A stretch of DNA of 42,630 nucleotides from NCBI GenBank assembly GCA_022824265.1, contig JAJEAG010000044.1:1-42630 (forward strand). The letters are read 5' to 3'. Under the pieces are notes generated by a model that was given only the letters and a program-made list of their open reading frames with translations, was not told the DNA's origin and searched no databases. A program made the position numbers and the translations under genes. This DNA comes from Candidatus Poribacteria bacterium. GTDB lineage: Bacteria > Poribacteria > WGA-4E > WGA-3G. Positions 33,371-42,582 of the stretch are shown here, in pieces (the stretch's first letter is position 1; every line of letters starts with the position of its first letter).

Positions 33371-34543
33371 CTACAACTTTGCTAATGCAGTGTCGATTCG
33401 ACTTAATGCATCGTTAATATTATCCAAAGAATTGGCATAAGATAATCTGAGGTAACCATCACCATATTTTCCGAAAGCAGTACCAGGCAATAGTGCGACA
33501 CCAACTTCATCCATCAAATAGTCAGCAATTGCTTCACACGATTGGGGTAGTTGTGTGACATTCGGAAAAACATAGAACGAACCGAGTGGTTTGACACACG
33601 AGATTCCATCTATAGCATTTAATCCATCAACAATAGTATCTCTGCGTAATCTAAATTCCTCTACCATTTCTGAAACAAAATTTTGGGGACCAGTCAATGC
33701 TTCAATACCAGCAATTTGTGTAAAAGTTGCTGTACATGAATTTGAGTTGATAGTCAACTGTGTTATCTTGTCAGCGATCTCGCGCGGAGCAATTCCATAT
33801 CCAAGTCTCCAACCGGTCATAGCGTATGTTTTTGAATGACCGTCAATCAGTATAGTGCGTTCTTTCATTCCTGGGAGACTGATGACACTTTTGTGGGATC
33901 CTTCGTAAAGTAGGCGAGAATAAACTTCGTCAGTCAGGATATAGAAATTGTGTTTTTCGGCGAGTTCGGCAATGGTTTTGAGATCAGTTTCTGTAAGTGT
34001 TCCGCCAGTTGGGTTTTGTGGAGAATTGAGTATCAGTAATTTTGTGCGATCAGAAATTGCATTGATTAAATCCTCAATTCTAAAGCGGAAGTCTACCTCT
34101 TCACGAAGAGCAAGAGGAACGGCTTTGCCGCCAATAAAATCAATCACCGATTCGTAAACTGGGAAACCGGGTTCAGGATAGATTACTTCATCACCATCAT
34201 CTATTAGAGCTAAAATAGTGAAGAAAATAATTGGTTTGGCACCAGGAGTGACAGTCACTTCGTCAGGATGTATGTCAACACCTCGCGTCTCAGCAATATG
34301 TTGTGCAACAACTTCTCTAAATTCGGGTAACCCTGCTGATGGACAATAACCTGTATGTCCATCCTTCATAGCCTTGTATGCTGCTTCACAAACATTCATT
34401 GGGGTCGAAAAGTCTGGTTGACCTATTTCTAAATGAATAATATCTCTGCCTTGTGCTTCTAAGCTTTTTGCTTTGGCTAATACTTCAAATGCCGATTCTG
34501 TTCCCAAGCGACTCATCCGCTTGGCGAATGTAGGGCTTACCAA
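33371..34543 (-). CDS. class I/II PLP-dependent aminotransferase (aspartate aminotransferase-like)
   Basis: The 390-residue fold-type I aminotransferase carries the motifs LEIGQPDF (38-45), LNSPQNPTGG (172-181), DEVYSRLLYEG and the PLP lysine K238 in GHSKTYAMTGWRLGY. It is closest to the AspC-1c/prephenate-type aspartate aminotransferases, which make aspartate from oxaloacetate. Aspartate feeds threonine synthesis, in keeping with thrB 22 nt downstream. The start is TTG 34543: AAAAGGAGG lies 6 nt before it, and the longer frame (34564) starts inside that ribosome binding site. Substrate specificity is inferred, not shown. Confidence 0.92.
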   Translation of the reverse strand: MVSPTFAKRMSRLGTESAFEVLAKAKSLEAQGRDIIHLEIGQPDFSTPMNVCEAAYKAMKDGHTGYCPSAGLPEFREVVAQHIAETRGVDIHPDEVTVTPGAKPIIFFTILALIDDGDEVIYPEPGFPVYESVIDFIGGKAVPLALREEVDFRFRIEDLINAISDRTKLLILNSPQNPTGGTLTETDLKTIAELAEKHNFYILTDEVYSRLLYEGSHKSVISLPGMKERTILIDGHSKTYAMTGWRLGYGIAPREIADKITQLTINSNSCTATFTQIAGIEALTGPQNFVSEMVEEFRLRRDTIVDGLNAIDGISCVKPLGSFYVFPNVTQLPQSCEAIADYLMDEVGVALLPGTAFGKYGDGYLRLSYANSLDNINDALSRIDTALAKL

Positions 34544-34603
34544 AATAATCCTCCTTTTTGTCACACTGCGAGTTTATGTCGCATCATTGCCCTTTATAAT
34601 CCT

Positions 34604-34629
34604 AATTAAAAAACTTCATTCGGAAGTTT
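34604..34629 (-). terminator. rho-independent terminator after Ycf48-like gene
   Basis: Read on the minus strand, AAACTTC, loop CGAAT, GAAGTTT is followed by a T-rich run (TTTAATT). It lies about 23 nt beyond the stop of the Ycf48-like gene and separates it from the aminotransferase-thrB unit. Confidence 0.65.
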
Positions 34630-34651
34630 CATTAACACTCAATGGTGATAC

Positions 34652-35671
34652 CTATTCTGGTTTTATGATGAAACCGTTTGTCCCTACTAACCATGCATTT
34701 TGTTTATCAAGAATGGCTACCTTTTCCATCTTTACTTCTGATTCTTCGAGTGTCCAAGACTGTCCTCCATCGGTTGTGCTCAATACAACACCGACCCCGA
34801 TATCACCACCAACAGCCCATCCGATATTTTTATCTGCAAAACGTACGCTACGTATTATTTCTTCGGTGCCACTTGTTTGTTCTGTCCAAGTGTTTCCACC
34901 ATCATTCGTATGGAGTATAAGACCGTTTTCACCTACTGCCCAACCTACTGATGCATCGAGAAAGAAAATGTCTTCAAGAATATCCTCTTTTCCTGTCTCT
35001 TGTGGAGTCCACGTCTGCGCACCATCTTCAGTTTTTAAGATAACGGTTTTTTGTGTTTTTTCTGTAGGGAAAACTCGTACTCCTGCGACCCAACCATTTT
35101 GTTCGTCAATGAACTGAACAGCATTGAACATACTTGCATCGTCATCACCAACTTCTCCTACAATTCCACCTTGTAGAACTTTCCATTGTCGTCCACCGTT
35201 TTTTGTTGAAATAATGGTATCATTTTGTCCAACTGCGAATCCAACATCTTTGGAAACGAAATAGATACTTGTCAAGGTAGTTCCGACTTTACTAATTTGT
35301 ATATCCCAGTCTTTACCGTTGGTGGTATTGGCAATTATTCCTTTTTGTCCGACCACCCAACCGTGATTAGCATCAAAAAAATAGATTTCGGTCAGGTCTG
35401 ATTCCAACTTGATTTCTGATCTTTCCCATGTTTTCCCACCATCCATAGTAAATCCTATGAAACCAGGATTTTCAAAATCTTCAAAGGATGTACCTGCTGT
35501 CCACCCTGTTCTTTTGCTTGTAAATGCAATCGTCATATAATCACGAACAGCTGGATCACTTTGCTGCAGGATAACCCATCCTCCAATGGCAGGTAATGTA
35601 AATATCAAACTACATAATATAGTTAATTTAATGATATATGATTGGTGTAGAAATGACTTTAATCTGCTCAT
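34652..35671 (-). CDS. Ycf48-like BNR-repeat protein
   Basis: The 339-residue protein has an N-terminal hydrophobic leader (about 15-32, IKLTILCSLIFTLPAIGGW) and then about six repeats with the pattern GWxVG...T.DGG..W, typical of the photosystem II assembly factor Ycf48/HCF136 and BNR (Asp-box) beta-propellers. Repeats recur roughly every 45 residues. In non-photosynthetic bacteria such proteins are exported propellers of unknown function, perhaps binding glycans or proteins. AAAGGAGAAAA precedes the ATG, a good promoter lies upstream and a terminator follows, so it is likely monocistronic. Confidence 0.85.
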   Translation of the reverse strand: MSRLKSFLHQSYIIKLTILCSLIFTLPAIGGWVILQQSDPAVRDYMTIAFTSKRTGWTAGTSFEDFENPGFIGFTMDGGKTWERSEIKLESDLTEIYFFDANHGWVVGQKGIIANTTNGKDWDIQISKVGTTLTSIYFVSKDVGFAVGQNDTIISTKNGGRQWKVLQGGIVGEVGDDDASMFNAVQFIDEQNGWVAGVRVFPTEKTQKTVILKTEDGAQTWTPQETGKEDILEDIFFLDASVGWAVGENGLILHTNDGGNTWTEQTSGTEEIIRSVRFADKNIGWAVGGDIGVGVVLSTTDGGQSWTLEESEVKMEKVAILDKQNAWLVGTNGFIIKPE

Positions 35672-35717
35672 TTTTTCTCCTTTATTAAAAAGAACCTATT
35701 ATAAAAATCTGATTTAT

Positions 35718-35747
35718 AGTATAACTGTGATTCTAACAATTAGTCAA
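35718..35747 (-). promoter_or_regulatory. sigma70 promoter for the Ycf48-like gene
   Basis: On the minus strand, TTGACT (35747-35742), an 18-nt spacer and TATACT (35723-35718) lie about 46 nt before the ATG at 35671. Confidence 0.6.
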
Positions 35748-35836
35748 ATATTTGTAAATTAAATACATAAATATATATTACGTTGAAATGAAATCTTACA
35801 TTCAAATATGATTTATAGGTATCAATAGGTAATGTT

Positions 35837-35850
35837 GTATCTATAGATAC
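35837..35850. promoter_or_regulatory. 14-bp perfect palindrome, possible operator
   Basis: GTATCTATAGATAC is a perfect palindrome about 90 bp upstream of the Ycf48-like promoter and downstream of the FnIII protein's stop. It has the size of a dimeric regulator site, but no second copy was noticed. Confidence 0.25.
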
Positions 35851-35914
35851 GACTCATTATAGTTGATTATTGCCTTCATGAATATGATATTAATGGTATG
35901 ATATGCGTATCCTT

Positions 35915-37312
35915 TTATTTTGCTACAATGATTGTACCAGTCTTGAAACTTTCTCCGACCTGTAATTGATATAGATAAATTCCACTTTCAACAATATCAC
36001 CATTATCATTTTTCCCATCCCATCTCAATTCGTTATCACCGAGTTGAGCAGTGAGTGTTTTTACCAATACACCATTAAGATTATAGAGAAGTACACTGAA
36101 CTCTCCATCACTATCGTCTATAGTCTGTATGGGAAATATGACCATATTAAAATCGGGGTCACTTGAAAGTGGTGTGAACGGATTTGGATAAGGTCTATTA
36201 AAAATACGGTATCTTTTCTTGACTGGTGCAGATCTATTATTTGCTTCGTCTATTGCGACTACTGCATAAGTATAACTACCAATGGTCAAAGGTCTACGAT
36301 CTATATATTCATATTCTGTAGTGTTGTTTGTGGATCTATTCACAGGTATTTCACCATCTATCAGTTGTTCTAATGTTGTAGTTTCTGCGGATCCAAACAA
36401 AATATGATACTTTGATGTATCTCTACTTTCACTGGGGTTCCACGACACCTTGATACCTTCATCAATGCGGTCTATTCGGAGTACTGTTGGAGGATTAGGA
36501 GCAGCTGTGTCGGCTGAAACGATAACGGTTTGACTTAAAGATCGTCCAGATTGCAATAATATCGTCTTATACGCAGTAATTTCATATTTGTGTTCACCAG
36601 GTGTAACATTTATATCACGATATGTTGTTGAAGCACGGTTTTCCACTATAATTTGAAAGTCGTTATCGCGATAGATCAGGTATCCGTTGACATCAGGATC
36701 AGTTGAATTTTTCCATCGAAGGGTAACATCATTTTCACCATTCTTGTCAGCTTCAGCAGTGAAGTCTGTTACAGGCGCAGGTGGAACATTTGGAATTATT
36801 TGCAAATCTAAATCATCATTATTGAGTTTACTATCTGCTTGTCCAGGACGGATATAATCTCCAACGGGAACATCATCGGGATTTCGCAGCCTAACACTGA
36901 ATTCAGCCAAAAATATGGTATTCGGAGTACGTGAATCAAATGTGATATTAAAAATGGAATTTTGAGAATCATCAATGACTTCAGTAAGTTCTACGCGTAG
37001 TACATTGCCTCCAGAAACCACTACCTTTGCCAATAGTTTTTCACCATCTCTTGTAACACTTTTAAAGTCTGACACCTGTGTAACAAAACCTTTTGGCATG
37101 GTAATTTCTATAGTCTTAATTTCTTCTCCGGGAACTGCAAGTGATCTGTCAACTGAAAGTGTTGCAACTAATGGCACTGTTGAACTTGCCGGTACAATGC
37201 CAACGGTTTCACCGACTACGTTAATTTCTCCATGTGATGTGACCGCACTATAACTGTACGGAACGAATAGAAGACATACAATAAAAAAGAAGATATGGAT
37301 GTAGTTTTTCAT
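35915..37312 (-). CDS. secreted FnIII protein with FlgD-like/sorting C-terminal domain
   Basis: The 465-residue protein has a signal peptide (about 1-22), a beta-sandwich that looks cohesin-like (about 45-165), two fibronectin type III domains (about 175-270 and 275-370) and a C-terminal domain (about 373-465). The last carries the YPNPFTP, LLYNLNGVLVKTL, LRWDGKNDNGD and SGIYLYQLQVG motifs, as in FlgD-like Ig domains and Por/T9SS-type sorting domains. It is probably exported to the surface. GAAGGGAAA lies upstream of the ATG. It follows the PorV-like barrel gene by 16 nt, and PorV is a known partner for C-terminal-domain proteins, so the pair may work together. Confidence 0.82.
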   Translation of the reverse strand: MKNYIHIFFFIVCLLFVPYSYSAVTSHGEINVVGETVGIVPASSTVPLVATLSVDRSLAVPGEEIKTIEITMPKGFVTQVSDFKSVTRDGEKLLAKVVVSGGNVLRVELTEVIDDSQNSIFNITFDSRTPNTIFLAEFSVRLRNPDDVPVGDYIRPGQADSKLNNDDLDLQIIPNVPPAPVTDFTAEADKNGENDVTLRWKNSTDPDVNGYLIYRDNDFQIIVENRASTTYRDINVTPGEHKYEITAYKTILLQSGRSLSQTVIVSADTAAPNPPTVLRIDRIDEGIKVSWNPSESRDTSKYHILFGSAETTTLEQLIDGEIPVNRSTNNTTEYEYIDRRPLTIGSYTYAVVAIDEANNRSAPVKKRYRIFNRPYPNPFTPLSSDPDFNMVIFPIQTIDDSDGEFSVLLYNLNGVLVKTLTAQLGDNELRWDGKNDNGDIVESGIYLYQLQVGESFKTGTIIVAK

Positions 37313-37328
37313 GCTGTATTTCCCTTCT

Positions 37329-38285
37329 TTAGAACAGTAGATTTACAGAGAATCTTTGTGTTGTGTTGTTCTGAAAGTCTCCAGTTAGTAACTGTATTCC
37401 GTAGTCCAGTTGAAGTATTGTTCCACTGATTGGAAGCATTGCACTACCCCCCAGACAAAAAGTTGTTGCTGTATTTGTACTATTATTCCTGGCAAAACCT
37501 CCACGGATACCAATGGTTTTGATCACCCACATTTCTACACCAACACTTGTATATATTTCACCATCACGAGATGTTATCTCAAAAGTGCCCAAAGTTTGTT
37601 TTAACAGGTTACTGATTGCTGCTCCCTGTGCACTCATTTCGGCAATTGATTCAAGACTGTATGTGATACCAGCCCGAATGTTCATTGGTATAGAATCTTC
37701 GTGTGTTTCTGATATACTGATATCAGCGGGGACTAAATTCTCTATAGAAACCCCGAGGTTAAGGCTATTGAATGGCTTCGCTAAAAGTCCAAGATCAAGT
37801 GATAAAGCAGAACTTGAGGTATTAGCAAAGTATGGGTTCTCTGCAACAAATTCGTTTGTTTCATCATAAGATGTACCAAGGTGTTTCAGATTTATTCCAA
37901 ATCCCAATTGTTTTATGATGGTCCTACCGTAAGATAATCGTATCGTTTGTTCTCTATATATATCAGAGTCTTCAGTAAGGATTCCAATATTTGCACCGAG
38001 AGTCCCTATACTACCAAGAGGAATAACCCCGACAATGGTATTATAATTTACAAGTCCATTAAATCGCTGTGCATGTGTGGCACTAATATGTATATCCTCA
38101 ATATAGGATAATCCAGCAGCGTTGTAGTTCGCAGCGTTACTATCATCAGCAAGTGCGACAAAGGCTCCACCGAGACCGAGTGGACGTGCGCCAATTCCGA
38201 TTTCATTAAATGCAGCATATACAAACGAAGTGAAGAAAATAGATATGAATAGTAAATTAAAACATAAAAATCTAATTTTCGTCAT
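37329..38285 (-). CDS. PorV/PorQ-like (UPF0164) outer-membrane barrel
   Basis: The 318-residue protein has a signal peptide (about 1-24) followed by GARPLGLGGAFVALADD and NAANYNAAGLSY, the start typical of PorV/PorQ and UPF0164 (FadL-like) barrels. Strands with alternating residues follow, ending in the C-terminal aromatic signal FSVNLLF. In type IX secretion, PorV shuttles cargo with C-terminal domains; no other T9SS core genes are visible here, so a general barrel role is possible. Its start overlaps the pcm stop in ATGA, so translation is coupled. Confidence 0.85.
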   Translation of the reverse strand: MTKIRFLCFNLLFISIFFTSFVYAAFNEIGIGARPLGLGGAFVALADDSNAANYNAAGLSYIEDIHISATHAQRFNGLVNYNTIVGVIPLGSIGTLGANIGILTEDSDIYREQTIRLSYGRTIIKQLGFGINLKHLGTSYDETNEFVAENPYFANTSSSALSLDLGLLAKPFNSLNLGVSIENLVPADISISETHEDSIPMNIRAGITYSLESIAEMSAQGAAISNLLKQTLGTFEITSRDGEIYTSVGVEMWVIKTIGIRGGFARNNSTNTATTFCLGGSAMLPISGTILQLDYGIQLLTGDFQNNTTQRFSVNLLF

Positions 38286-38956
38286 GATTTTTCCATAGGC
38301 GTGCCTGTCATAGGAACAAAACTCACACCTGTAATCCTTTCAGTGTTTATTTTACCTGTACTTTTTGTAATTAAGAGTAGTTCTTGAAATTCAGAACCTA
38401 CTGGGATGACCATCCGTCCCCCATCAGCGAGTTGTTGTGTAAGTCTATAAGGTATCTTCTTTGGTGCCGCGGCAACAAGTACTGCATCATAAGGTGCGTG
38501 CTCAATCCAACCGAAATATCCGTTTCCTTGTTTAAGGTGTATATTACGGTAGTCTAATGAATTTAATCTCGCTTCCGCGTTAATTGCAAGTTCAGGTATT
38601 ATTTCAATTGAGTAAATTTCCTTGGCAAGTTCTGCTAACACTGCGGTTTGGTAGCCACATCCTGTGCCAACTTCAAGCACTTTTGAACTTCGTTTTAATT
38701 CAAGCAATTCTGTCATCAATGCAACTATATAGGGTTGAGATATTGTTTGTCCTTCATTTATTGGAAGTGGTCTGTCAAGATATGCACATTTACGGAATTC
38801 AGGTTTAACAAATAGATGCCTTTGTATTTTTTTCATTGCTGTCAGAACATCAGGATCACTAATATCACGTTTTTCGATCTGATCTTGCACCATTTTTTTT
38901 CTGGCGTGTGAATATTCATCAGCATTGTCCATTGGCTTTTTCCTAAAAAATCGCAT
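38282..38956 (-). CDS. pcm: protein-L-isoaspartate O-methyltransferase
   Basis: The 224-residue enzyme methylates L-isoaspartyl residues in aged proteins using S-adenosylmethionine, starting their repair. It shows the family hallmark PINEGQTISQPYIVALM (65-81) and the SAM loop VLEVGTGCGYQTA (93-105), and an export signal is absent, so it is cytoplasmic. It lies 20 nt downstream of the barrel-SppA gene and overlaps the PorV-like gene by 4 nt. Length matches the family. The ribosome binding site is weak. Confidence 0.95.
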   Translation of the reverse strand: MRFFRKKPMDNADEYSHARKKMVQDQIEKRDISDPDVLTAMKKIQRHLFVKPEFRKCAYLDRPLPINEGQTISQPYIVALMTELLELKRSSKVLEVGTGCGYQTAVLAELAKEIYSIEIIPELAINAEARLNSLDYRNIHLKQGNGYFGWIEHAPYDAVLVAAAPKKIPYRLTQQLADGGRMVIPVGSEFQELLLITKSTGKINTERITGVSFVPMTGTPMEKS

Positions 38957-38976
38957 ATTAGACTTAGATACAATTA

Positions 38977-41370
38977 TTACAATCCGTAACTCAAACCTGA
39001 ACCAATATTTATTTCAAATGGTGCTAAGAGAAAGACTCGATGGTTTTTGATTATATTTATCAATTTTAGATCTGAGGACTGACCAACATTACTAAATATT
39101 TCCGAGAACAATATCCTTCTTTTTGAAGAAATATTCCCTATATTTCTGACAAATTGTGTTATCCAAGATGGTTTAGGTAATCTAACTATTTCTACAGATT
39201 TTCTTTCTAATCCTGCACGTTCTTTGGCAATTAATAGTGCTGTACTCAATCCACCGAGTTCATCAACCAATCCATTTTCTTTTGCTTGTTTCCCAGTCCA
39301 AACACGTCCACGTGCAACTGTATCCACTTCCACCTTCGTTAATTGGTCTCTTCCAAATGCTACTTTGGTAATAAAATCATCATATATTTCGTTTATTTGA
39401 TTTTGAACTACCTCTCTTTCTTTGGGAGTATAATCACTACTGTCACTGTAAAAATCAGCCCGTGCACCGCGTTTAATTATCTCCTTCTTGATACCAAGTT
39501 TTTCATACAATCCCTTAAAGCTATACTTGCCTCCGATGACACCGATTGAACCTGTTATTGTCCCCGGTTCAGCCACAATCACATCAGCAGGTGCTGCAAT
39601 ATAATAGCCGCCGGATGCAGCAACATCCCCCATAGATACGACAAGGGGTTTTTCTTTAGCAAGTCTAACAAGTTCATGCCATATTATATCTGCTGCAATA
39701 ACCAGTCCTCCACCACTATTAATACGTAATACGACTGCATAAATTGAATTGTCTTCTCGTGTATGTTGGATTGCCTGTGCAATCGTATTCGCACCCATCA
39801 CTGCAATACCAGTAAATGGATCAATAAAACTCTCGCCAGTTACCATCATCCCCTCTGCCTCAATAACCGCAATTCTGGGTTTAGGGACCAACCATTCGTT
39901 GGGAGTCAAACCACTATTTAGATATTCATATATATTTACAAGCTTAATATTTGATTCGGCAAGTTCCTTTGCTAACTCCATTATTTGATCTTCATAAAGT
40001 AATTCATCAACTATATCTGACTTCACTGCTTGTTTAGCTGTATATGGACCTTGATCAATCAGTTCTTTAACAAACTCAGGTGTCCAACCCCGATTTGATG
40101 CAATATCAGTGGCAAGTTGATCATATAGATCATCAAGGATTGCGTTTTGATTTTCACGATGTGGTTCAGACATTTCATTACGTGTGAACCCGTCCGAAGC
40201 AGATTTATATTCGCCAATATGTTCAAGATGTGCTTGAATACCGAGTTTATCCAAAGCATCTTTATAGAAACTTCGTTCTGAACGTAAACCAATTAGACGA
40301 ATATCTGCACTTGGATGCATTAAGATTGCATCACACGCTGATGCGATAATATATTCACCCGTAGAACAACTGGTTATATGACAGATGACGACTTTCCCTG
40401 TTTCTTTGAATTCCATAATGGCATCACGTGTTTCCTGAAATTGACCCATCCCGTATTTACTGCCATTTATTCGGATTAATACACCTGCAACATCTTTATC
40501 CCATTTTGCTATACGAAGCGTAGCATCAAGACGTTCCATTTCTATGTCAAGAAATACCCGTCTACGAAAGATCGGTTTCGTCATTGGAGAAGAAGAAAAG
40601 TGGAAGTAACCTACACCTGTGTTAGTATTACTGCTTTCATCATAATAGTTTGAGTTACCTATTCCGAAATTTCCAAGGTTTATACCGAAACGGATATCAT
40701 AACTATTATCATCATTGTATGTTCCACGGAATACGATCTCACGAATAGGACGTATTTCAACTCCATAACTGAGATCTAATCCACTCACATCTTGTGTTTT
40801 TCGCATATCAACGGAGAGAGTGGTTCGCCAAGTTCCAGGTCGGAGAGCGATACCTATATCATACGTGCGTCCGAGTTTTTGATTTTGAATCTTCGGGCGG
40901 TTGAGGTCACGTCCTATAGCACCAATCGAGAAAAAACGGCGACGAATCATTAAACCTACAGATAACGATTTATATTCATCATAGTACATATTATCGGAGT
41001 TAATCCAACTATAATTAGTGCCAAAATATAAACTATTGCCGAAATGATGTCCCGCAGATGCACTGTACCTTGTAAAGTCTATGTCGTTATTAGCATTTGC
41101 GAATTCCATGCTAAAGCCAGTACCCGGGGCAGAAATGAATATAGCATCATCTCCCGGAAAATCACTATGATAAGTTCGAAGGTAGTATAGATTTAACGCA
41201 CGGTTGGTCCCTAATCCTGCGGGATTGATATAAGTTGCTAATGCATCATCTGTCATAGCAACTGAGTTTGTAGGAAGTTGTGTGCGTACCTTTAGAGGGT
41301 TTCCTGTAGCAAGAATAGGACTCATGCTACAGAAAATGAGGATACACATCATTGTATTACGAATCTTCAA
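38977..41370 (-). CDS. sppA: signal peptide peptidase SppA with N-terminal beta-barrel domain
   Basis: The 797-residue protein has a signal peptide (about 1-22), a PorV/UPF0164-like region of about 245 residues (25-265, with DDALATYINPAGLG then barrel strands) and a tandem SppA protease (about 272-760). The SppA dyad is present: K389 in GEYKSASDGF and S586 in GDVAASGGYY, 197 residues apart, close to the K209/S409 spacing of E. coli 67K SppA. SppA degrades signal peptides in the membrane; the barrel part would instead place it in or near the outer membrane. The TTG 41370 start has AAAGGA 7 nt upstream. The promoter is at 41405-41433, and pcm and the PorV-like gene follow. Confidence 0.88.
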   Translation of the reverse strand: MKIRNTMMCILIFCSMSPILATGNPLKVRTQLPTNSVAMTDDALATYINPAGLGTNRALNLYYLRTYHSDFPGDDAIFISAPGTGFSMEFANANNDIDFTRYSASAGHHFGNSLYFGTNYSWINSDNMYYDEYKSLSVGLMIRRRFFSIGAIGRDLNRPKIQNQKLGRTYDIGIALRPGTWRTTLSVDMRKTQDVSGLDLSYGVEIRPIREIVFRGTYNDDNSYDIRFGINLGNFGIGNSNYYDESSNTNTGVGYFHFSSSPMTKPIFRRRVFLDIEMERLDATLRIAKWDKDVAGVLIRINGSKYGMGQFQETRDAIMEFKETGKVVICHITSCSTGEYIIASACDAILMHPSADIRLIGLRSERSFYKDALDKLGIQAHLEHIGEYKSASDGFTRNEMSEPHRENQNAILDDLYDQLATDIASNRGWTPEFVKELIDQGPYTAKQAVKSDIVDELLYEDQIMELAKELAESNIKLVNIYEYLNSGLTPNEWLVPKPRIAVIEAEGMMVTGESFIDPFTGIAVMGANTIAQAIQHTREDNSIYAVVLRINSGGGLVIAADIIWHELVRLAKEKPLVVSMGDVAASGGYYIAAPADVIVAEPGTITGSIGVIGGKYSFKGLYEKLGIKKEIIKRGARADFYSDSSDYTPKEREVVQNQINEIYDDFITKVAFGRDQLTKVEVDTVARGRVWTGKQAKENGLVDELGGLSTALLIAKERAGLERKSVEIVRLPKPSWITQFVRNIGNISSKRRILFSEIFSNVGQSSDLKLINIIKNHRVFLLAPFEINIGSGLSYGL

Positions 41371-41404
41371 TGAATTGTCCTTTAGGTGTATAAATCCACT
41401 TGTT

Positions 41405-41433
41405 AGAATAACACATATCTGTCTTTATGACAA
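41405..41433 (-). promoter_or_regulatory. promoter for the sppA-pcm-porV-like operon
   Basis: On the minus strand, TTGTCA (41433-41428), a 17-nt spacer and TATTCT (41410-41405) with an extended -10 TGT lie 34 bp before the TTG start of sppA. Confidence 0.55.
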
Positions 41434-41526
41434 GACAATCTTTGTATTGGAAAGTGTAGAAATAGTTACTCAACGGTTTTAATAAATCATATACGAATCG
41501 GCATATAAATTGACCGTTTTCGAATG

Positions 41527-42342
41527 TTAAGATTTCCGAGCATATTGTGGAAATAACTCGTCATGTATTTCACTGCATTGCTGCAGATGAATTCTACGTT
41601 GTTCGTTAGCCGTATCAACCATTGTTGGAAAAAACATACCTGCCCCAGTGTCAATATTGTAACCACCTGCTGAGTGGACGCTTAGGTATTGATATAATGT
41701 CTCTAAATCTGATTCAGTTTTACAGTTTTGCGTGCAATTCATAGTAAACATTCGTCTTCGTTTTCCACCGCCAAATGAGGCATGGTAGGTATCGTGATTG
41801 AAGATAACGACATCACCCGGTGTATTTTCAATTGCAATACTGGTTGGAAAATCCTTGGGTGATATGCCAAACAGTTCTTGTGACTGATTTGGATCAATCT
41901 GTCGTGCACGTACAAAATGTGTTGGGTTTTGACTTCCGGGTATAACTCGTAAACATCCAGTCTCACGGGTCAGGTGATCAAGATAAAATGTCACTTTAAT
42001 TGAAAAAAGTCTACCCCAGTTTCCATCAGGATGCCAACCTGTATCCCCTGAGTAATAATTTCCGTCTCCACCTGCATAGTTAAAATCTTTACCGATGACT
42101 CCTCCGATTAATCCCTTTACTCGTTCATCATCAAGTAAAGTACAAAGACGTGGGCGATGCTCAATTGGACCTCCGAACATTGTGCGGTGTGTGCCATCGT
42201 GTTTCTTACCGCCACCATATTCTTGTATAGTAATTTCAAATTCTTCTATAATCCATTCAATTTCGTTTAGTGTAAACATACCAGGAATAGAAAGATAACC
42301 GAATGTATTGAAGAAATTGACTTGATGTTCTGTAAGTTTCAT
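41527..42342 (-). CDS. phytanoyl-CoA dioxygenase (PhyH) family oxygenase
   Basis: The 271-residue protein is an Fe(II)/2-oxoglutarate-dependent oxygenase of the PhyH family. The metal site is H104-x-D106 in WHPDGNW and distal H187 in NHDTYHASF; R195 onward (KRRRMF) would hold 2-oxoglutarate. It should hydroxylate a small organic substrate in the cytoplasm; the substrate is unknown. PhyH proteins are strongly expanded in Poribacteria, which is one reason for the taxonomic guess. The ATG at 42342 has only a distant GAGG. It is divergent from the edge gene, with a 240-bp promoter region between. Confidence 0.92.
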   Translation of the reverse strand: MKLTEHQVNFFNTFGYLSIPGMFTLNEIEWIIEEFEITIQEYGGGKKHDGTHRTMFGGPIEHRPRLCTLLDDERVKGLIGGVIGKDFNYAGGDGNYYSGDTGWHPDGNWGRLFSIKVTFYLDHLTRETGCLRVIPGSQNPTHFVRARQIDPNQSQELFGISPKDFPTSIAIENTPGDVVIFNHDTYHASFGGGKRRRMFTMNCTQNCKTESDLETLYQYLSVHSAGGYNIDTGAGMFFPTMVDTANEQRRIHLQQCSEIHDELFPQYARKS

Positions 42343-42411
42343 AATATGGATTACTTACCTCAATATGGGGTTACAAGAAGTGACAATCTGTTTTGGTTAT
42401 GGTTGATTCAT

Positions 42412-42440
42412 ACAATATCAAAACACTTACATATTGTCAA
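42412..42440 (-). promoter_or_regulatory. promoter for the PhyH gene
   Basis: On the minus strand a perfect TTGACA (42440-42435), a 17-nt spacer and TATTGT (42417-42412) lie 69 bp before the ATG at 42342. Confidence 0.5.
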
Positions 42441-42490
42441 TATTTTATTATATTTTCATTTTCTTACACAGAACTCACTTGAGATTTATA

Positions 42491-42530
42491 TTGAAGTCAT
42501 ATTGAGTAAAACCTATAAATGTGGTAAAAT
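42491..42530 (+). promoter_or_regulatory. two overlapping promoters for the edge gene
   Basis: TTGAAG (42491-42496), 17 nt, TATAAA (42514-42519) and TTGAGT (42502-42507), 17 nt, TAAAAT (42525-42530) are two staggered sigma70-like promoters, 52-63 nt before the ATG at 42583. Confidence 0.5.
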
Positions 42531-42582
42531 ATAGATATATAAACAATAATGTAGGTGCTATTTTTTTCTTAGAGGTTCTCTT

